The notes below the pieces were generated by a model that ran no database searches, had not been told where the DNA came from, and was given only the letters and a program-made list of their open reading frames with translations. The position numbers and the translations under genes are program-made. From Doris montereyensis (Eukaryota; Mollusca; Gastropoda; Nudibranchia; Dorididae), in contig JAXRKP010000084.1 in assembly GCA_037039925.1 (NCBI GenBank), forward strand, positions 10,001 to 74,000: a stretch of DNA of 64,000 bases. The letters are read 5' to 3'. Shown here one piece after another: positions 48,021-60,258 of the stretch; position 1 is the first letter of the stretch; each line of letters opens with the position of its first letter.

Positions 48021-49092
48021 CAAATTATGCAAGGACAAAGGCACATCTATAAAATAAATCTGTATACACGTCAAATTGCACCCTGCCAAAATGCATGATT
48101 CGTCATAATGCACGTATTTTTCATGTAACTGAATTTTACAATGCTAAATACCCCCTCAAAATGCAACAACGGCTGTTTTGACTTCGCCAAAATGCACAGG
48201 TTTTTGCAAGTCTGTCTTCAATTTGTTGCATTTGAGAGTCAATTGCTGAAAATAAACTTGATAACCTCTTTTTGCCTCATCCCAGTGACAAATTCTGTCA
48301 TGCACGTGTGTCTGTGTGTGTGTGGTATCTAGATCTATGTTAACCATGCGCATACATAAACACGACAATTATGCACCTAGTCTTTGATGTCTCGCTCTGG
48401 TCTTTACAGGAGACAGTGAGACCTTTGAATATAAATTCTTAATAAAAATCATTGTTGAAACTGGGATTGTAAAGTGAGAAAGGCTTATAAAATGTGAACG
48501 TGTGATAAAAATTCAAAGGAATAAACAAATAAAAAAAAGGGTAATATTATTATCATTATGTCTCCCACCCGGCTCGAATCAGTGACCATGGCGCTGGACA
48601 TCCATCCCCTTGAAAATGAAAGTGAAAGTCCCGAAAGCAAAAAAAAAAATGATTCGTGTCAAAATATTAATGAAATACTACAATCAGCAGTTCACACTGT
48701 AGATTGGCCCACGGAGAAAATATCTTTTTACCATTGATGATCAATGCTCTTTGTACAGAAACTGTTAAAAGTCTCTTTCGCTTCAGACATGTCACAGTTA
48801 GAAACTTCCGACTTCTGAAAAACGAGTTTATTGAAAACGAAAGTAAAACGAAAAAAGGAAACAAACCATACTCGATTACTTCTATTATTTGGACGCAAAT
48901 ATTGGTTTCGACTACCAATCGGATCCTTGTAGGTCCTTTCTGAAAGCCTATCAAACGCTTCCTCTATCCTCAATCCATACAAATTGTCTCAGGCATTCAA
49001 TTGCTCAATAGAATCAAAGTCAGGATCAAAGAATTTTAAAAAGCTGTCGATATAGTCATTAATAATACAAGGAGCTACAGAGTATTGAAGTC
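48021..49092. other. Low-copy stretch
   Basis: No exon recognised. A short tRNA-like piece lies at 48556-48606 on the minus strand (B-box-like gattcgagccg next to an attattat tail). That is too little to name a family. Confidence 0.4.
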
Positions 49093-49141
49093 AAAGGCGA
49101 AAACGACAATAAATGACAACTCCACCAATAAAGACAGATCA

Positions 49142-49181
49142 AACACGTGACGTTTCGGGTACATGTATAACCCTTCGTCAT
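49142..49181 (-). ncRNA. Hammerhead-like core, copy 2
   Basis: In reverse: atgacga, a, GGGT-tatacatgt-ACCC, GAAACGTC. The GAAAC box matches the hammerhead consensus, while the CUGANGA box reads AUGACGA. Compare 17777-17800. Helix III would have to be formed by almost nothing (AC/GU), so activity as a single unit is doubtful. Confidence 0.3.
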
Positions 49182-49344
49182 ATAAAAACCAGACATATCT
49201 AGAATCTAGATCTAAACAGTAGTTAAGGCATCACGCAGTGTGGTGTCAAAAGAAAAACAAAATTGATGAAGTAAGAAAGAAAAAGACGGTGATAATAAAA
49301 ATGAGTAGAAGGGAAAGTGAAGAATACAGGGGGGTGAACCGAAA

Positions 49345-49829
<485 letters not shown>

Positions 49830-49904
49830 GAGGGTGGGAGAGATAGAGAAGGATTAAACGGAAGTATTTAGTACTACCAGGAGGCTTCCAGTTAAGAGTT
49901 AGAA

Positions 49905-50540
49905 TTAGCTGAAGAAATGGAAAAAATTCAACGTAGACATTTTGACTATTACAGAAGCAAAGAAAAAGGACAAGGAATAGAAAATGTAGGACCAAATCAT
50001 ACTTTAATATTCTCAGGAGTAGATGTCAAAGATAGAGCTAGAGCAGGAGAGGCCTCCTAATGCATAAAAGGCAAGAAACGCTACTAGAAAGTTTTGAAAT
50101 TTATAAGCCACGGCTATTAGAGGTAAATATTAAACCAAAAGGAAGAAAATTAAATTATTAATAGCTTATGGACCAAACGAAGATGCCACCAAAGAAGAAA
50201 AAGATATATTTGAAAACGATTTACAAATAGCTGCAGAGAATCTCAAACCCAAACAGGAATTAATAGTTTTAGGAGATTTAAACGCTAGAGTAGGCAACAA
50301 TGTAGAAACATCAGGAGGATTAATAGGTAAAGAAGGAGAGACAACAACTTCTCCAAATGGAGAGAGACTAATAGATTTTTGCCTAAAGAATAACATGAAA
50401 ATAGCCAACACATTTTTTCCTCATAAAGATATCCACAAATATACAAAAATAAATGAAGACAGATGTGAAAAGTCAATCATAGACTACATAATAGTTAGCA
50501 GCTCCCTTTTTGCAGTACATGGGATGCAAGAGTAAACAGA
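49905..50540 (+). pseudogene. APE-type endonuclease remnant of LINE-B
   Basis: Frame pieces read FDYYRSKEKGQGIENVGP, LIFSGVDVKDRARAG, LLIAYGPNEDATKEEKD, then QELIVLGDLNARVGN and GERLIDFCLKNNMKIANTFF, with SIIDYIIVSS near the end. GDLNARVG and IDYI(I/L)V match the conserved blocks of exonuclease-endonuclease-phosphatase domains in LINEs. At least three frame changes or stops are present. Confidence 0.85.
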
Positions 50541-51420
50541 GGAGCTGAAATATTTAGTGATCATCACCTAGTGATAGCCAAAATGAGATTATTAACTGAA
50601 GAAAACAAACATTAAAGGAAAGAGAAGAAAGCTAATAAACTCAAAATAGAAGAACTAAATAAACCAGTAGTAAAACAGATATACCAATCCAGGATAAAAA
50701 GATATAGCAGCGAAAGGCAGATGGATCTGAATGAAAGCACAATAGAAGAAAAGTGGCAAATATATAAAGAAACACTCAGTTGTTCTTGAAGAGGTCTGTG
50801 GTAGGAAACAAATTAAAGGAGACAGGAAAAGAACAGCATTGTGGAATGAGAATGTCAAGACTAAGATCAAAGAAAAGAAGGATGCCTGAAAGAAATACTT
50901 GCAAACAAAGAGACCTAAGGATAAGATAGATTACGTGAGTAAAAGAACTATTGCCAAGGGGAAGTTAGGAAAGCAAAACAGGAACTGTGGGAAGAGTTTG
51001 GACAAAGGCTTCCAAGAAAGCTATCAAGGAAATCAAAAGCTGTTCTGGGAGCAATGAAGAGCATGAGAAAGACCAAAGCATGCCCAATACAACAAATTAA
51101 GAATGACAAAGGAAAAATAATGAAAGAAGACAGCAAAATCATGGAAACATGGTGAAAGCATTTTCACCAATTACATAATCCCTCCAAAACGTATGAAACA
51201 AGGGAGTAAAGGTCAATTATTAAGAGTAACAAGTAATCGAGGCGAGACAACTGAAGACGTAGACATCTCAATGAAAGAATTCCAAACAGCTATAAGAAAA
51301 GTGAGATTAGGAAAAAGCCCCAAGAGCAGATCAAGTTTATCCAGAAATTATTAAAAACCAAGGAGAGAGGCAGACAAACTACTACATGCAATATGTCAAC
51401 AAGCATGGAAATCCAAACAG

Positions 51421-52149
51421 GTGCAAGACGACTGGAATAAAGGAACGGTAGTACCAATACAAAAGAAAGGATCAACTATGGAATGCTCAAATTATAGAGG
51501 GATATCATTACTTAGCGTACCAGGAAAAGTGTATGTCAGGATACTGGAAATGAGACTAAGGAAAATAGTAGAGGATCAGATTGAAGAACATCAGGGTGGA
51601 TTTAGACCAGGAAGAAGTGTACAAGACTACATATTTAGACAAATAAAAGAAAACTCCTTGAGAGAAACATTGACTTACACCTGTGTTTATTGACTTAGAA
51701 AAGGTATTTGACACTGTAAAGAGGGACGAACTATGGCATTCCTTAAAAGAACACAACGTAGAGCAAAATTTAATAGAAGCCATTAAAAGTTTTTACAATA
51801 AACCAACATGTGCAGTGAAAGTAGCTGGAAATGTATCTGAAGAATTTGACGTAGATATAGGAGTAAGACAGAGTTGTGTATCCTAGGTCCTCTTTGTTTA
51901 TCTCATGTATGGATTCAGTCGCAAAGGCATCCTCAAAAGGAAGAAAATAAATGTAGTTATGTGGAGCTCAAACCAATAAATGTATCAATGCTTTCATTTG
52001 CTGATGATTTAGTTCTGTTTGGAAATCAGAAGGGACCTCCAGTCAAATATCAACATAATGAATTAAATCAAAGAGGAATGAGAGTAAATGCAAAGAAAAC
52101 CAAAACAATGCTAGTAACTAGGAAACTAAAACACAAAATCTTAAATTAG
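51421..52149 (+). pseudogene. Reverse transcriptase remnant of LINE-B
   Basis: Three consecutive open pieces in different frames: QDDWNKGTVVPIQKKGS, CSNYRGISLLSVPGKVYVRI and EEHQGGFRPGRSVQDYIF (51421-51693); FIDLEKVFDTVKRDELW, with the first catalytic Asp, and VDIGVRQSCV (51683-51886); and SMLSFADDLVLFGNQK, the FADD box (51874-52149). In the family GVRQG is followed by a continuous frame, so the break near 51880 is a frameshift. Confidence 0.92.
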
Positions 52150-52259
52150 GCAAGGGGACTTTAAAATTAGTTCAAAGCTACAATTTATTGTTTACAGTTT
52201 ATTGTCCTACTTTTTTCTATGCCAGTGAAACCTGGACTTTAGACAGTAGGGAATACAGT

Positions 52260-52610
52260 AGAGTACAGGCAGCCGAAATGAAATATCTAAGAAGAGTAGT
52301 AGGAAAACTAAAAGAGACAAAATCAGAAACACAACAATAAGAGATCAAACCAAAGCAGATAACATAAAATCTAAGATAAAAATAAATCAACTGAGATGGT
52401 TTGGGCATGTTAACAGAATGAATGACAATAAAATAGCTAAATCATTATACAGTGTTAAAACTCAAGGTAAAAGACCAAAAGGCAGACCTCGGAGAAAGTG
52501 GGAAGAAGATATCAAAGAGGCTTTAACGCAAAGAAATTTAACTTTCACTGAAGGAAACAGAAAATGTCAGGACAGGGCAGCCCGGAGAAAGATCATTTCG
52601 GGCACCTAAA
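52260..52610 (+). pseudogene. C-terminal region of LINE-B ORF2
   Basis: AEMKYLRRVVGKLKETKS, NQLRWFGHVNRMNDNKIAKS, KTQGKRPKGRPRRKWEED, IKEALTQRNLTFTEG and CQDRAARRKIISGT. This is the usual C-terminal segment of such elements and is basic; it matches LINE-A at 15190-15400 (plus coordinates). Confidence 0.88.
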
Positions 52611-52660
52611 ACCCATACACCGGAAGGTAGAATGGGAACTGATAAAGAAAGAAAGAAAGT

Positions 52661-54032
52661 AAGCTTTCAGGTACCGTACTAAAGTCTACAAAGAGAGTAC
52701 CGTATCTTCTTTGTAAACTACAACGTCATTTCTGTATGCGACTGAGTAACTGATCTGACTCTCTTGCATAAAACCTTCAGAGTTTTATGATCCATACAAA
52801 TACATGTATACGAAAACAATTGTGTCAGAAAAGAAATGGTATGATAATGCTACCATGTTTATACCGCAAATTAACGTATAATTATGCGATTACTGAATAT
52901 TGAGTAGGATCGTAACATTTACTTATTTTATAAAGCATCTTTTCACGATTGATGAAACATTGAACAATTTATCAGAAATCAACTCTAGGCGGTCTCAACT
53001 ATACATAGGGCCTACATGACAATGTGTAATTATTAAATCTAGGAACGTGGTATATGGTAAGTGCAAATAGACTAACAGAAATATTGTCCATTCTTATTGT
53101 TATCATTGTTATATGTGTTCAATATTTATGATTAAAAAGGCGAGATATAGGAAATACATTGTATGATTTGATGATCATAACGATAATGAATTCATCAGAA
53201 TTTAACATATGGACAAACAAACAAAAACCCCAAGTAGAATTAGACATTATAACCGTGGTACTTGCTCTGTGCTATTCAATCGAAACACTCATTCATCTTT
53301 GTGTGCAAATGTTAGTACCGGGTAAATTTTTTTGTAACTGATCCGATTCCCCGGTTTGCAAATATACATGTACATCCTCTCTATATAATCTAATGGAGTA
53401 AAACTTGGGGAGAAAACTTTCCCGATGATTCTGCCATAAATATAATTGATATATCATGAGTAAACATTATATAATTTATACGAATACTACATGTGGAGCA
53501 GGGTTGTTACATGGAATTATGTTTAACTATTACCCAAACAATTGCATTTGGCATAAGATCAGAATTAAAATTAAGGATAACGGACTTTAAAAATCTGTAG
53601 AATGAGTTTTTACTAACTCTAGGCACACTCACTTCAGTGTATTACTAGTAAAGTTCCTTCAAGGCCATTACTGTAAGAGTATTAAAAAATGTCCGCTTGA
53701 TTTGACCTTCCCTGGCAATGTTTGTAATTCTGTCATATTTCTTATTTTTATTACCCTACTAGGGAAACGCAGCATTGTCAATTTGACCTAAAGTGGTTTC
53801 GGTCGTGGGACATTAAAATATCAGAGAGAACTACGGCTACCAATAGCGACAGCCAACCACCCACACAAAGTGAAATAAGTGGAAAGCAGATCATAATGCC
53901 AACACATTGCCTTCTGCAGTTTGCATGTCGCTGATGTTGAAGACACGTAGAACCCCCCCCCCCCCCACCCAAAAACCCCAACACCAACAACCAAACCAAC
54001 AACAATAATCTAATTGTTTGTTTAATTAAAAT
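52661..54032. other. Low-copy stretch
   Basis: No exon recognised. A 3' tail fragment of SINE-1 in reverse (aagttccttcaaggccatta) lies at about 53649-53672. A C-run is at 53948-53965. Confidence 0.4.
53649..53672 (-). mobile_element. SINE-1 3' tail fragment
   Basis: taaagttccttcaaggccat is the reverse of the SINE-1 end ggccttgaaggaactttact. The rest of the element is absent. Confidence 0.6.
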
Positions 54033-54142
54033 TTACTCCGTCCACCATTGTGGTGATCTCAGGGTGAATTAAAAGGAAACAGCAAGATAAAAGAGAAGTG
54101 AAAGAGTAAAAAGGAAAGAAGTAGAACCTACCAGCAAAACTC
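54033..54142 (+). mobile_element. Family-4 dispersed repeat copy
   Basis: tttactccgtccaccattgt + ggtgatctcagggtgaatta + aaaggaaacagcaagataaa + agagaagtgaaagagtaaaa + aggaaagaagtagaacctac + cag. This is the cleanest copy and the one I used as reference. Poly-C/poly-A runs follow at 54181-54212. Confidence 0.75.
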
Positions 54143-54317
54143 GCCCAACAACAAAATGAAGAAAACAGCAAGAAAATACAACCCCCCCCCCCCCCCAAAA
54201 AAAAAAAAAAAACAAGAGAAAACCCAACAAGTTAAAACTGGCAAAGTTCATCACTTCACATCCTTTTTAATTTTTAATCAGCCTTGACAAAGAAAATGTT
54301 GACGTGCAGACCGCTTA

Positions 54318-54716
54318 TAGAACTTATACCATTGATCTATGATGTTCACCATAATACTCACATAAGACAGGGACAACATAATCATATACTTTCTGTTTGA
54401 AGGATACTTGTGTCCTATACTATACCATTGATCTACGATGTTCACCATAATACTCACATAAGACAGGGACAACATAATCATATACTTTCTGTTTGAAGGA
54501 TACTTGTGTCCTATCCCACTATACCATTGATCTATGATGTTCACCATAATACTCACATAAGACAGGGACAACATAATCATATACTTTCTGTTTGAAGGAT
54601 ACTTGTGTCCTATCCCACTATACCATTGATCTATGATGTTCACCATAATACTCATAAGACAGGGACAACATAATCATATACTTTCTGTTTGAAGGATACT
54701 TGTGTCCTATCCCACA
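54318..54716. repeat. Four tandem copies of a ~99-bp unit
   Basis: ataccattgatctatgatgt + tcaccataatactcacataa + gacagggacaacataatcat + atactttctgtttgaaggat + acttgtgtcctatcccact, four times at 95-100 base spacing and almost identical. Minus-strand frame 54278-54655 is a by-product. Confidence 0.95.
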
Positions 54717-54885
54717 CTCACTGGCAGGAAGAAAAGGTAGTGAAGTGTTTTATTTTTATTCTACTTTGCATGTTGTATTCATGTCACTTCTTTTCACAAC
54801 CTGATGGGATGCTAGGAGCGGCCGCCATGCATTTGGTCATAATCTATCAGCTGCTCCCAAGAGTCGGTGGAAATAAAAAAGTTAA

Positions 54886-55215
54886 ATTTTGATTTTGATT
54901 TGATTTTATCCGCATCCACAACTAGGGGGATCTCAGAGGTTTTGGTAAGATTTTTTTAACTTTTTCTCCGACTAACATGTAAACAGCCAAGGGATCTTTA
55001 GTGCACAGAGTGTTGTGATTTGCACATGGTACCTCCTTTTTATTGCCTGTCTCTGATGAGACTAGGTGTCGATCCACCTACCTGGACCTATGGGGTAGGT
55101 TTACTCGAGAAAAAAAAAACTTGAGAAAACTTTTCAAATTGCCAGCACAATCCCACAACCTCTTAGTTGAGAGGCCAATACCTTGCCTCTGGACCACCAA
55201 GTTCCCCTGTTAAAG
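54886..55215 (-). mobile_element. SINE-3 copy, complete
   Basis: In reverse the tRNA-like head starts near 55212 (ggggaacttggtggtccaga + ggcaaggtattggcctctca + actaagaggttgtggga). It is followed by a body with aggtaggtggatcgacacct, agtctcatcagagacaggc and gatccacctac in reverse, and ends in caaaatcaaaatt at 54886-54905. Confidence 0.78.
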
Positions 55216-55282
55216 AGTTAAGAGGAAACAACAAATGAATGATGAGCATGAAAAAAGAGTGAAAAAAAGAAGGGTACACCAG
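55204..55282 (+). mobile_element. Family-4 dispersed repeat, partial copy
   Basis: gagttaagaggaaacaacaa ... gaaaaaagagtgaaaaaaag + aagggtacaccag, a diverged version of 54068-54140, directly next to the SINE-3 head. Confidence 0.55.
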
Positions 55283-58064
55283 AAGCAGCCATCACTAGCC
55301 CACTTTTCTTTGATAATTTATCATGTTTCCAAAGAAAACAACAGCAATACATACAGTAACGAGATACCCATGACAGCGTAGACAAGGTGAATAAATTAAA
55401 CAAACTAGTTGACATGTTTCATAAAATATTTTTATTTTTGATTATAAGACAAAGAACAAAAAGCTTTTATTTAAAAAATAAAACACTTGAATCAGTGCAT
55501 TAAAATTTTCCTACACAGACAATAGCAATGAAACTACAGAAATTTATGAATAAAATATTTCCTTTTCCAATACGAAAATTAAATCACTTATGACAACTAA
55601 AAAGAAGAACATATGAATTGATGACATGTATACAGAAATGAACAAAAAGACCAGCAAAATAAAATCCTTTACATCTATATAGAATTCTCAAAAGAGAAGA
55701 ATAATACTATTAATTGAGAACAAAACTTTAAGAAAGCACAACAAATTGCAAGTGAAAGCTAAGAGATTAAGAAGATGAAAGTACGCAAAAATGTGTACTT
55801 AAGCACAGCTGACACTTGTGCTGAGATTTATATTTGACTTGACAGGCAAACACACAAACCTCTCACATGAGTTTAAAAGACTGGATTTAATATGCAAGGT
55901 TCAAAGGGGGAAAATATATGCATAAACATTCAAACATTCAGGACATAGATACATGTATCTAAGTTAGACACAATTATTTTCCCTCTTTAAAACCAATGCT
56001 CTTGATGAAAAGTAAAAAAATGCAAGCACATCATTAAAAAGATGAAGAAAGTGAATACAAGAAAGAAAACCCAACAAGTACTTGCTTTTTTTCCCCATTC
56101 TGCTTATCAAAAAAAAAAAGAAAAGAAAAAAAGAAAGAAAAGAGAAGAGCATTGGTTAGGAAATAAAAAGAGGTGTGGAAGAAGACTTTGTATGGTACAC
56201 ATCCAATGGTCAGATATTCTAACAAACAAATTCTATTCTCTTTGGAATAAGAGTTCCATGCTATTCATTCCAAGATTCCATTAAAGTTAAAGATGTCTTA
56301 GGTTTTCAAAAGGTAGAACGGCTTAATCATACATACAAATAAAACCACAATGTAAAAAGAGAGAGGAGAAACAAATCATTCAAAATTCCTTAATAAAGCG
56401 TAATGAAGAAGTAAAAGATTCTAAACTCAAAGAAAATATTGCAAGATCTCATCAAGAAAACATGTAATATTGCGTAGGAATGTAAGAATGATAATTTGAT
56501 TTATATCCAATATCATTATACCCCTTTTCCATTCTTTATTATTGGTTACTGCGATGTATAATGAGTTCATAATAAAATTGTTTTTCATAATGCCCTTCTA
56601 CAGCTCTCAGTCAATCAAGACCATACTTAAAATTTCATCCATTTCTAGAGCTCCTTAGCGATGGGTATTTCTAAATTAAAATGGCATACAATAAAAGTCT
56701 TGAAGAAGTAGAGATAGAAGCTAAACTAGATCATTGTATACATATACAATAGAATCTGGATCTAGATGTGGAGACCTAGAAACTAGATCTAGATTCTGGA
56801 TCTAAATTAAGAAACATCACTTGTTTCTAAATTTTGTTTTACACATGTATTTACTATTCCTTACTCTAGATATTAGACCTAGAAAATCTTACACCAATTC
56901 ATTGTCAGTCTCTTATGGATAATTTAAAAGCACTCAGCTTAGGGAACCCCTTTAATTTCAATGAAAGATTAATACAGCATTAGTTAATTGTTTACATTCT
57001 TTTCACCAGAATTCAAATTAAAAAGTCATAATCATCTTTGAAGTTAATATTTATCATACGTTTTTTGTTAAAAGAGATATAATAGTATGATCATAGCATT
57101 TGAATGAAAAAAATAATAAACTCCTTTAACTTGCATAAGGCACTTGCATGCTCGAACCACGTCATCTCAATCTTGTTCATTATTTTCCATTCAAGTGCTA
57201 TAATCGTATATTGACAATAGATCATGATGTTAACATGTGCATAAACCCTTGTCACACTTTACATCTCCTGTGTGACTAGTTAATGGGTAAATACATTTCT
57301 AAAGCAATGACATTTTGTTCCTGACATAACATTAAGATTATAGAAATGTGAAAGACAATTGATTTTTTTGTAGGTCGTTTCAAACACGTTTAGACATTAT
57401 TGAATATCAAATATCTGATGCTGTATTAAAAGCATTCAGAAGGTATGATGGCCATTTCATCTCATATGGTGGATTGTAATATCATTTTTGTCAGAAATTG
57501 AACTAGAAGGACAGAAGCGCTGTGCCTGGCTAACCATAGAACTTTGATAAGATCAAGACTGCAAGTGTCATATTTTAAGCCCCAACGCAACGCTGGTTTT
57601 CGTTAAATTTCAAATACAACGGATCCTATGAAGGTCAGCAGATGATGACAATATAATAGCTCTATGGAAAACTGAACAAAGAAAACAAAATGTAAGGATG
57701 ACATCTCCCTGACTGCCTCTGAAGTCAACAATAGTGAGTTTTAAAAATTGGCACAAATAAGTAAATGAAAAAAAAATCTTTTTGCTGTTATATTTAAAAA
57801 TTCAATGTCATGTGACGGTCATTCTTTAAGTCTCTGTGTAAAAAACTTTTAGGTCTGATCTATAATGTAATCAAATTTTGTTCTTTCTTTTTCTTGCCAC
57901 AAAAATGATGATATTATTGAAGAATAAAATCAAAGTCTAAAAGTATACATGTGTTTTAGCATTGGGAAAAAGAATACTTCAAATCATCAAATTTGAAAAT
58001 GAAAGATCTTTTTTTCAAATGTAGGTGATCCGTGGAAACTTATGTGTCCCTAACATGGTCGGAC
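55283..58064. other. Unannotated 2.8 kb downstream of cathepsin D
   Basis: AT-rich, with no tandem repeats and no exon recognised on either strand. It probably includes the cathepsin D 3' UTR. AATAAA on the minus strand occurs, for example, at 56535-56541 and near 55432, but I cannot choose one. A cluster of tctagatc-type motifs with partial inverted symmetry lies at 56750-56815. Confidence 0.45.
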
Positions 58065-58468
58065 TTAAGAAAAACCAAAACCTGTATACTCTTCCACTTC
58101 TGTCACTTCAATGAATTCCTCTGTGTGTACTTTTCTTTCTCCTTTAAACAGTAAAGCTTGACTAGGCTTTTTTTCAGGTTTGTTTAGAATTCCTAAGGCA
58201 GCAGCCTTGTCCACAGTAGGGGCAAAGCCAAGCCGGTTGTTTCCAAGATCAAACTCTGTGTAAAATGGTCCAATGAAGACGTCTCCTAGAATCCACAGTG
58301 GTCCAGCTGGGGAGGTATGTCAGCCCCAATGAATCCAGACAAACATTGAGTTTCTCCCATGGAAGAGACCTTCAAGACATATTCCTCTGCAGTCAATATG
58401 AATGGATTGCCACCAATAGTGAAGGTCACATTTGGCATTGTGGGAAGGGCATCACATGGAACAAGGTA
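58065..58468 (-). CDS. CTSD: Cathepsin D terminal exon with C-terminal extension
   Basis: Acceptor cctctcag|tacc; stop TAA at 58067-58065. First part [36 protein letters not shown] and [12 protein letters not shown]. Then the frame slips at the four-base run 58309-58312, since a fifth base is needed to join DIPP to [13 protein letters not shown]. After NNRLGFA, where vertebrate cathepsin D ends within about five residues, the frame stays open for some 51 residues, rich in Lys and Glu ([36 protein letters not shown]). If the break is real the protein would stop after [11 protein letters not shown]. Confidence 0.9.
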
Positions 58469-60065
58469 CTGAGAGGAAAGGAAAAAAAGAGAATAGAAGG
58501 GATTCATTAAAATACTGCACATATGTGATTGGAAAATTTGCAAACTCAAATTTGTAGTTAAAGACGAAAGCTCCTTAAGTAGTATATTTGAGCTCAAAGG
58601 CTGATCTATGAGAAAAATAGAACAGAAGAGAAAATATTCATAGAAACACTGTCTGACTCTTTGGCCCTCACATTTTCTACAGTAGAAAACACACTCCCTT
58701 ACAAAAAAGAACCCCCCCCAAAAAAAAAAACAACCCAAAAACAAAACAAAACAAGCACAAACCAAATACCCATTCCCCATACCACCACCTCCGCCTCCCA
58801 AAAATTCACCCCCTGCACCCCCAACCAAACAAACAACATACCATCTCCCATCTTCTGAAAACATAACCCATACCTAGCAAGAGAAGTGATAAATTCATGT
58901 CTATCAGAGAGAGCATGGACTTGACACACAATGGCTTGATAGGAAATGAACTTTAATTTAACAGGCGTTCAATAGGCCACACCAAGCCTCAAGTTTATTA
59001 TCCAAAGAGCCATTTACAGCAATTCAAAAATTCAGTCATATTGCAACAACTGAAAAAGATGTAGATGGCTATAATGAGAAGAGTGATCCTCCTGTTGCAA
59101 GTCTGGGTCTATGTCCAACACATCAAAGTCATTGCTTGAGAATATTTTCCTTCAGAATGATAATGTAGCAAATTATTTTGAAACAAGAAAATGCTTTGAG
59201 AAAAGAAATTAAAAAAAAAAAAAACTTTTATTTTTACCTGAAAATTTGTATATTATTTTACTTCTTTGCTGATTATCATACTGTCAGAAGAAAAAAATTG
59301 GGGAGGGGGGTGTATTGAATAAATAGGAGATCTTAGTTAACACATAAAGCTTCATGGTTTATGTACAGTACCTCTCCTGCCCCGGCTGGAGTGGCTCCAA
59401 TCTGAGCATTGAGTTTTTCAATCTCCGCAGAAGGACCAGTCAGTAGTGAAGTACCTGTGTCAGCAATAGCTTTACAACCTCCCACACAGTATGCAGAGGA
59501 GCCAACTGATATGCTGTCAAATTGTAAAAAAGAAAAATTGATAATAAAGTACAAATAACCACTGGATCTGCTAAGGTGTAAACATATTCAAGAAATATGA
59601 ATACATTACCCCTATGTTCATGTCTCTGCATTGGCTCCCTATCAATAAACGAATAATATACAAAATTGCGACATTGTGTCACAAATGTAAAACTGATGGA
59701 GCTCCAAATTATTTAAATGACCTGATCTCTAGTTATGTTCCATCCCGCCAACTGAGATCTACAAATCAATGTCTGTTAAGCGTTCCCCCAAAAGAAAGGC
59801 CTGACAAAACTGTCACTGCGCTCTTTTAAATACGCAGGTCCTCACGTCTGGAATGCTCTTCTGCTGTTAATACGATCTATGCTTGACACATCGGAAGACA
59901 CCTTTAAAAAACATCTCAAAACATACCTCATGCAATGCTTCTTAGAAGAAAACTAATTGTTTTAATCATGTGATTTTAATTCATGTACCATACACCTTTA
60001 TAAATGATATTATGCTTCCATGTATTTATCTTAAAAACTTACTTTTTTCTATTTACTTATTTATG

Positions 60066-60101
<36 letters not shown>

Positions 60102-60216
60102 TATTGATTGATTTTGTATATTTACATTGCTCATGTTTTTTACTATGAATGTAAATGCGCCTAGAGCTGCCGTAAGATAGAGTGGGCGCTATAGAAATGA
60201 ATTATATTATTATTAC

Positions 60217-60258
<42 letters not shown>

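Larger units (their letters stand above)
49880..52660 (+). mobile_element. Near full-length, broken APE-type LINE (LINE-B)
   Basis: Contains in order the remains of an APE-type endonuclease (about 49900-50540), a linker, the reverse transcriptase (51420-52150) and the C-terminal region (52370-52610). It ends with cggaaggtagaatgggaact + gataaagaaagaaagaaag as a simple 3' tail. LINE-A at 15015-16615 is a truncated, inverted copy of the same family. Many stops and indels in all parts make it inactive. The clade is not certain; the wording resembles the endonuclease/RT proteins often labelled craniofacial development protein 2-like. Confidence 0.9.

Noticed and set aside
48660..48990. Overlapping frames of 79-95 codons on both strands
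   Set aside because: No domain, no splice partner and AT-rich composition; judged chance.
51421..52149. Host gene for a reverse transcriptase or craniofacial development protein 2-like protein
   Set aside because: Endonuclease, RT and C-terminal blocks follow the LINE layout, with many stops and frameshifts and a second copy at 15-16.6 kb. It is a dead retrotransposon.
56750..56815. Cluster of tctagatc motifs with inverted symmetry as a possible element end
   Set aside because: The motif recurs at many places in the window (for example near 10280, 17000 and 49200) as a common word; the inverted arms are imperfect and no target duplication is visible.
58661..58929. Small frames of 65-76 codons around a C/A-rich stretch
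   Set aside because: Within a cathepsin D intron and caused by homopolymer runs; no recognisable product.
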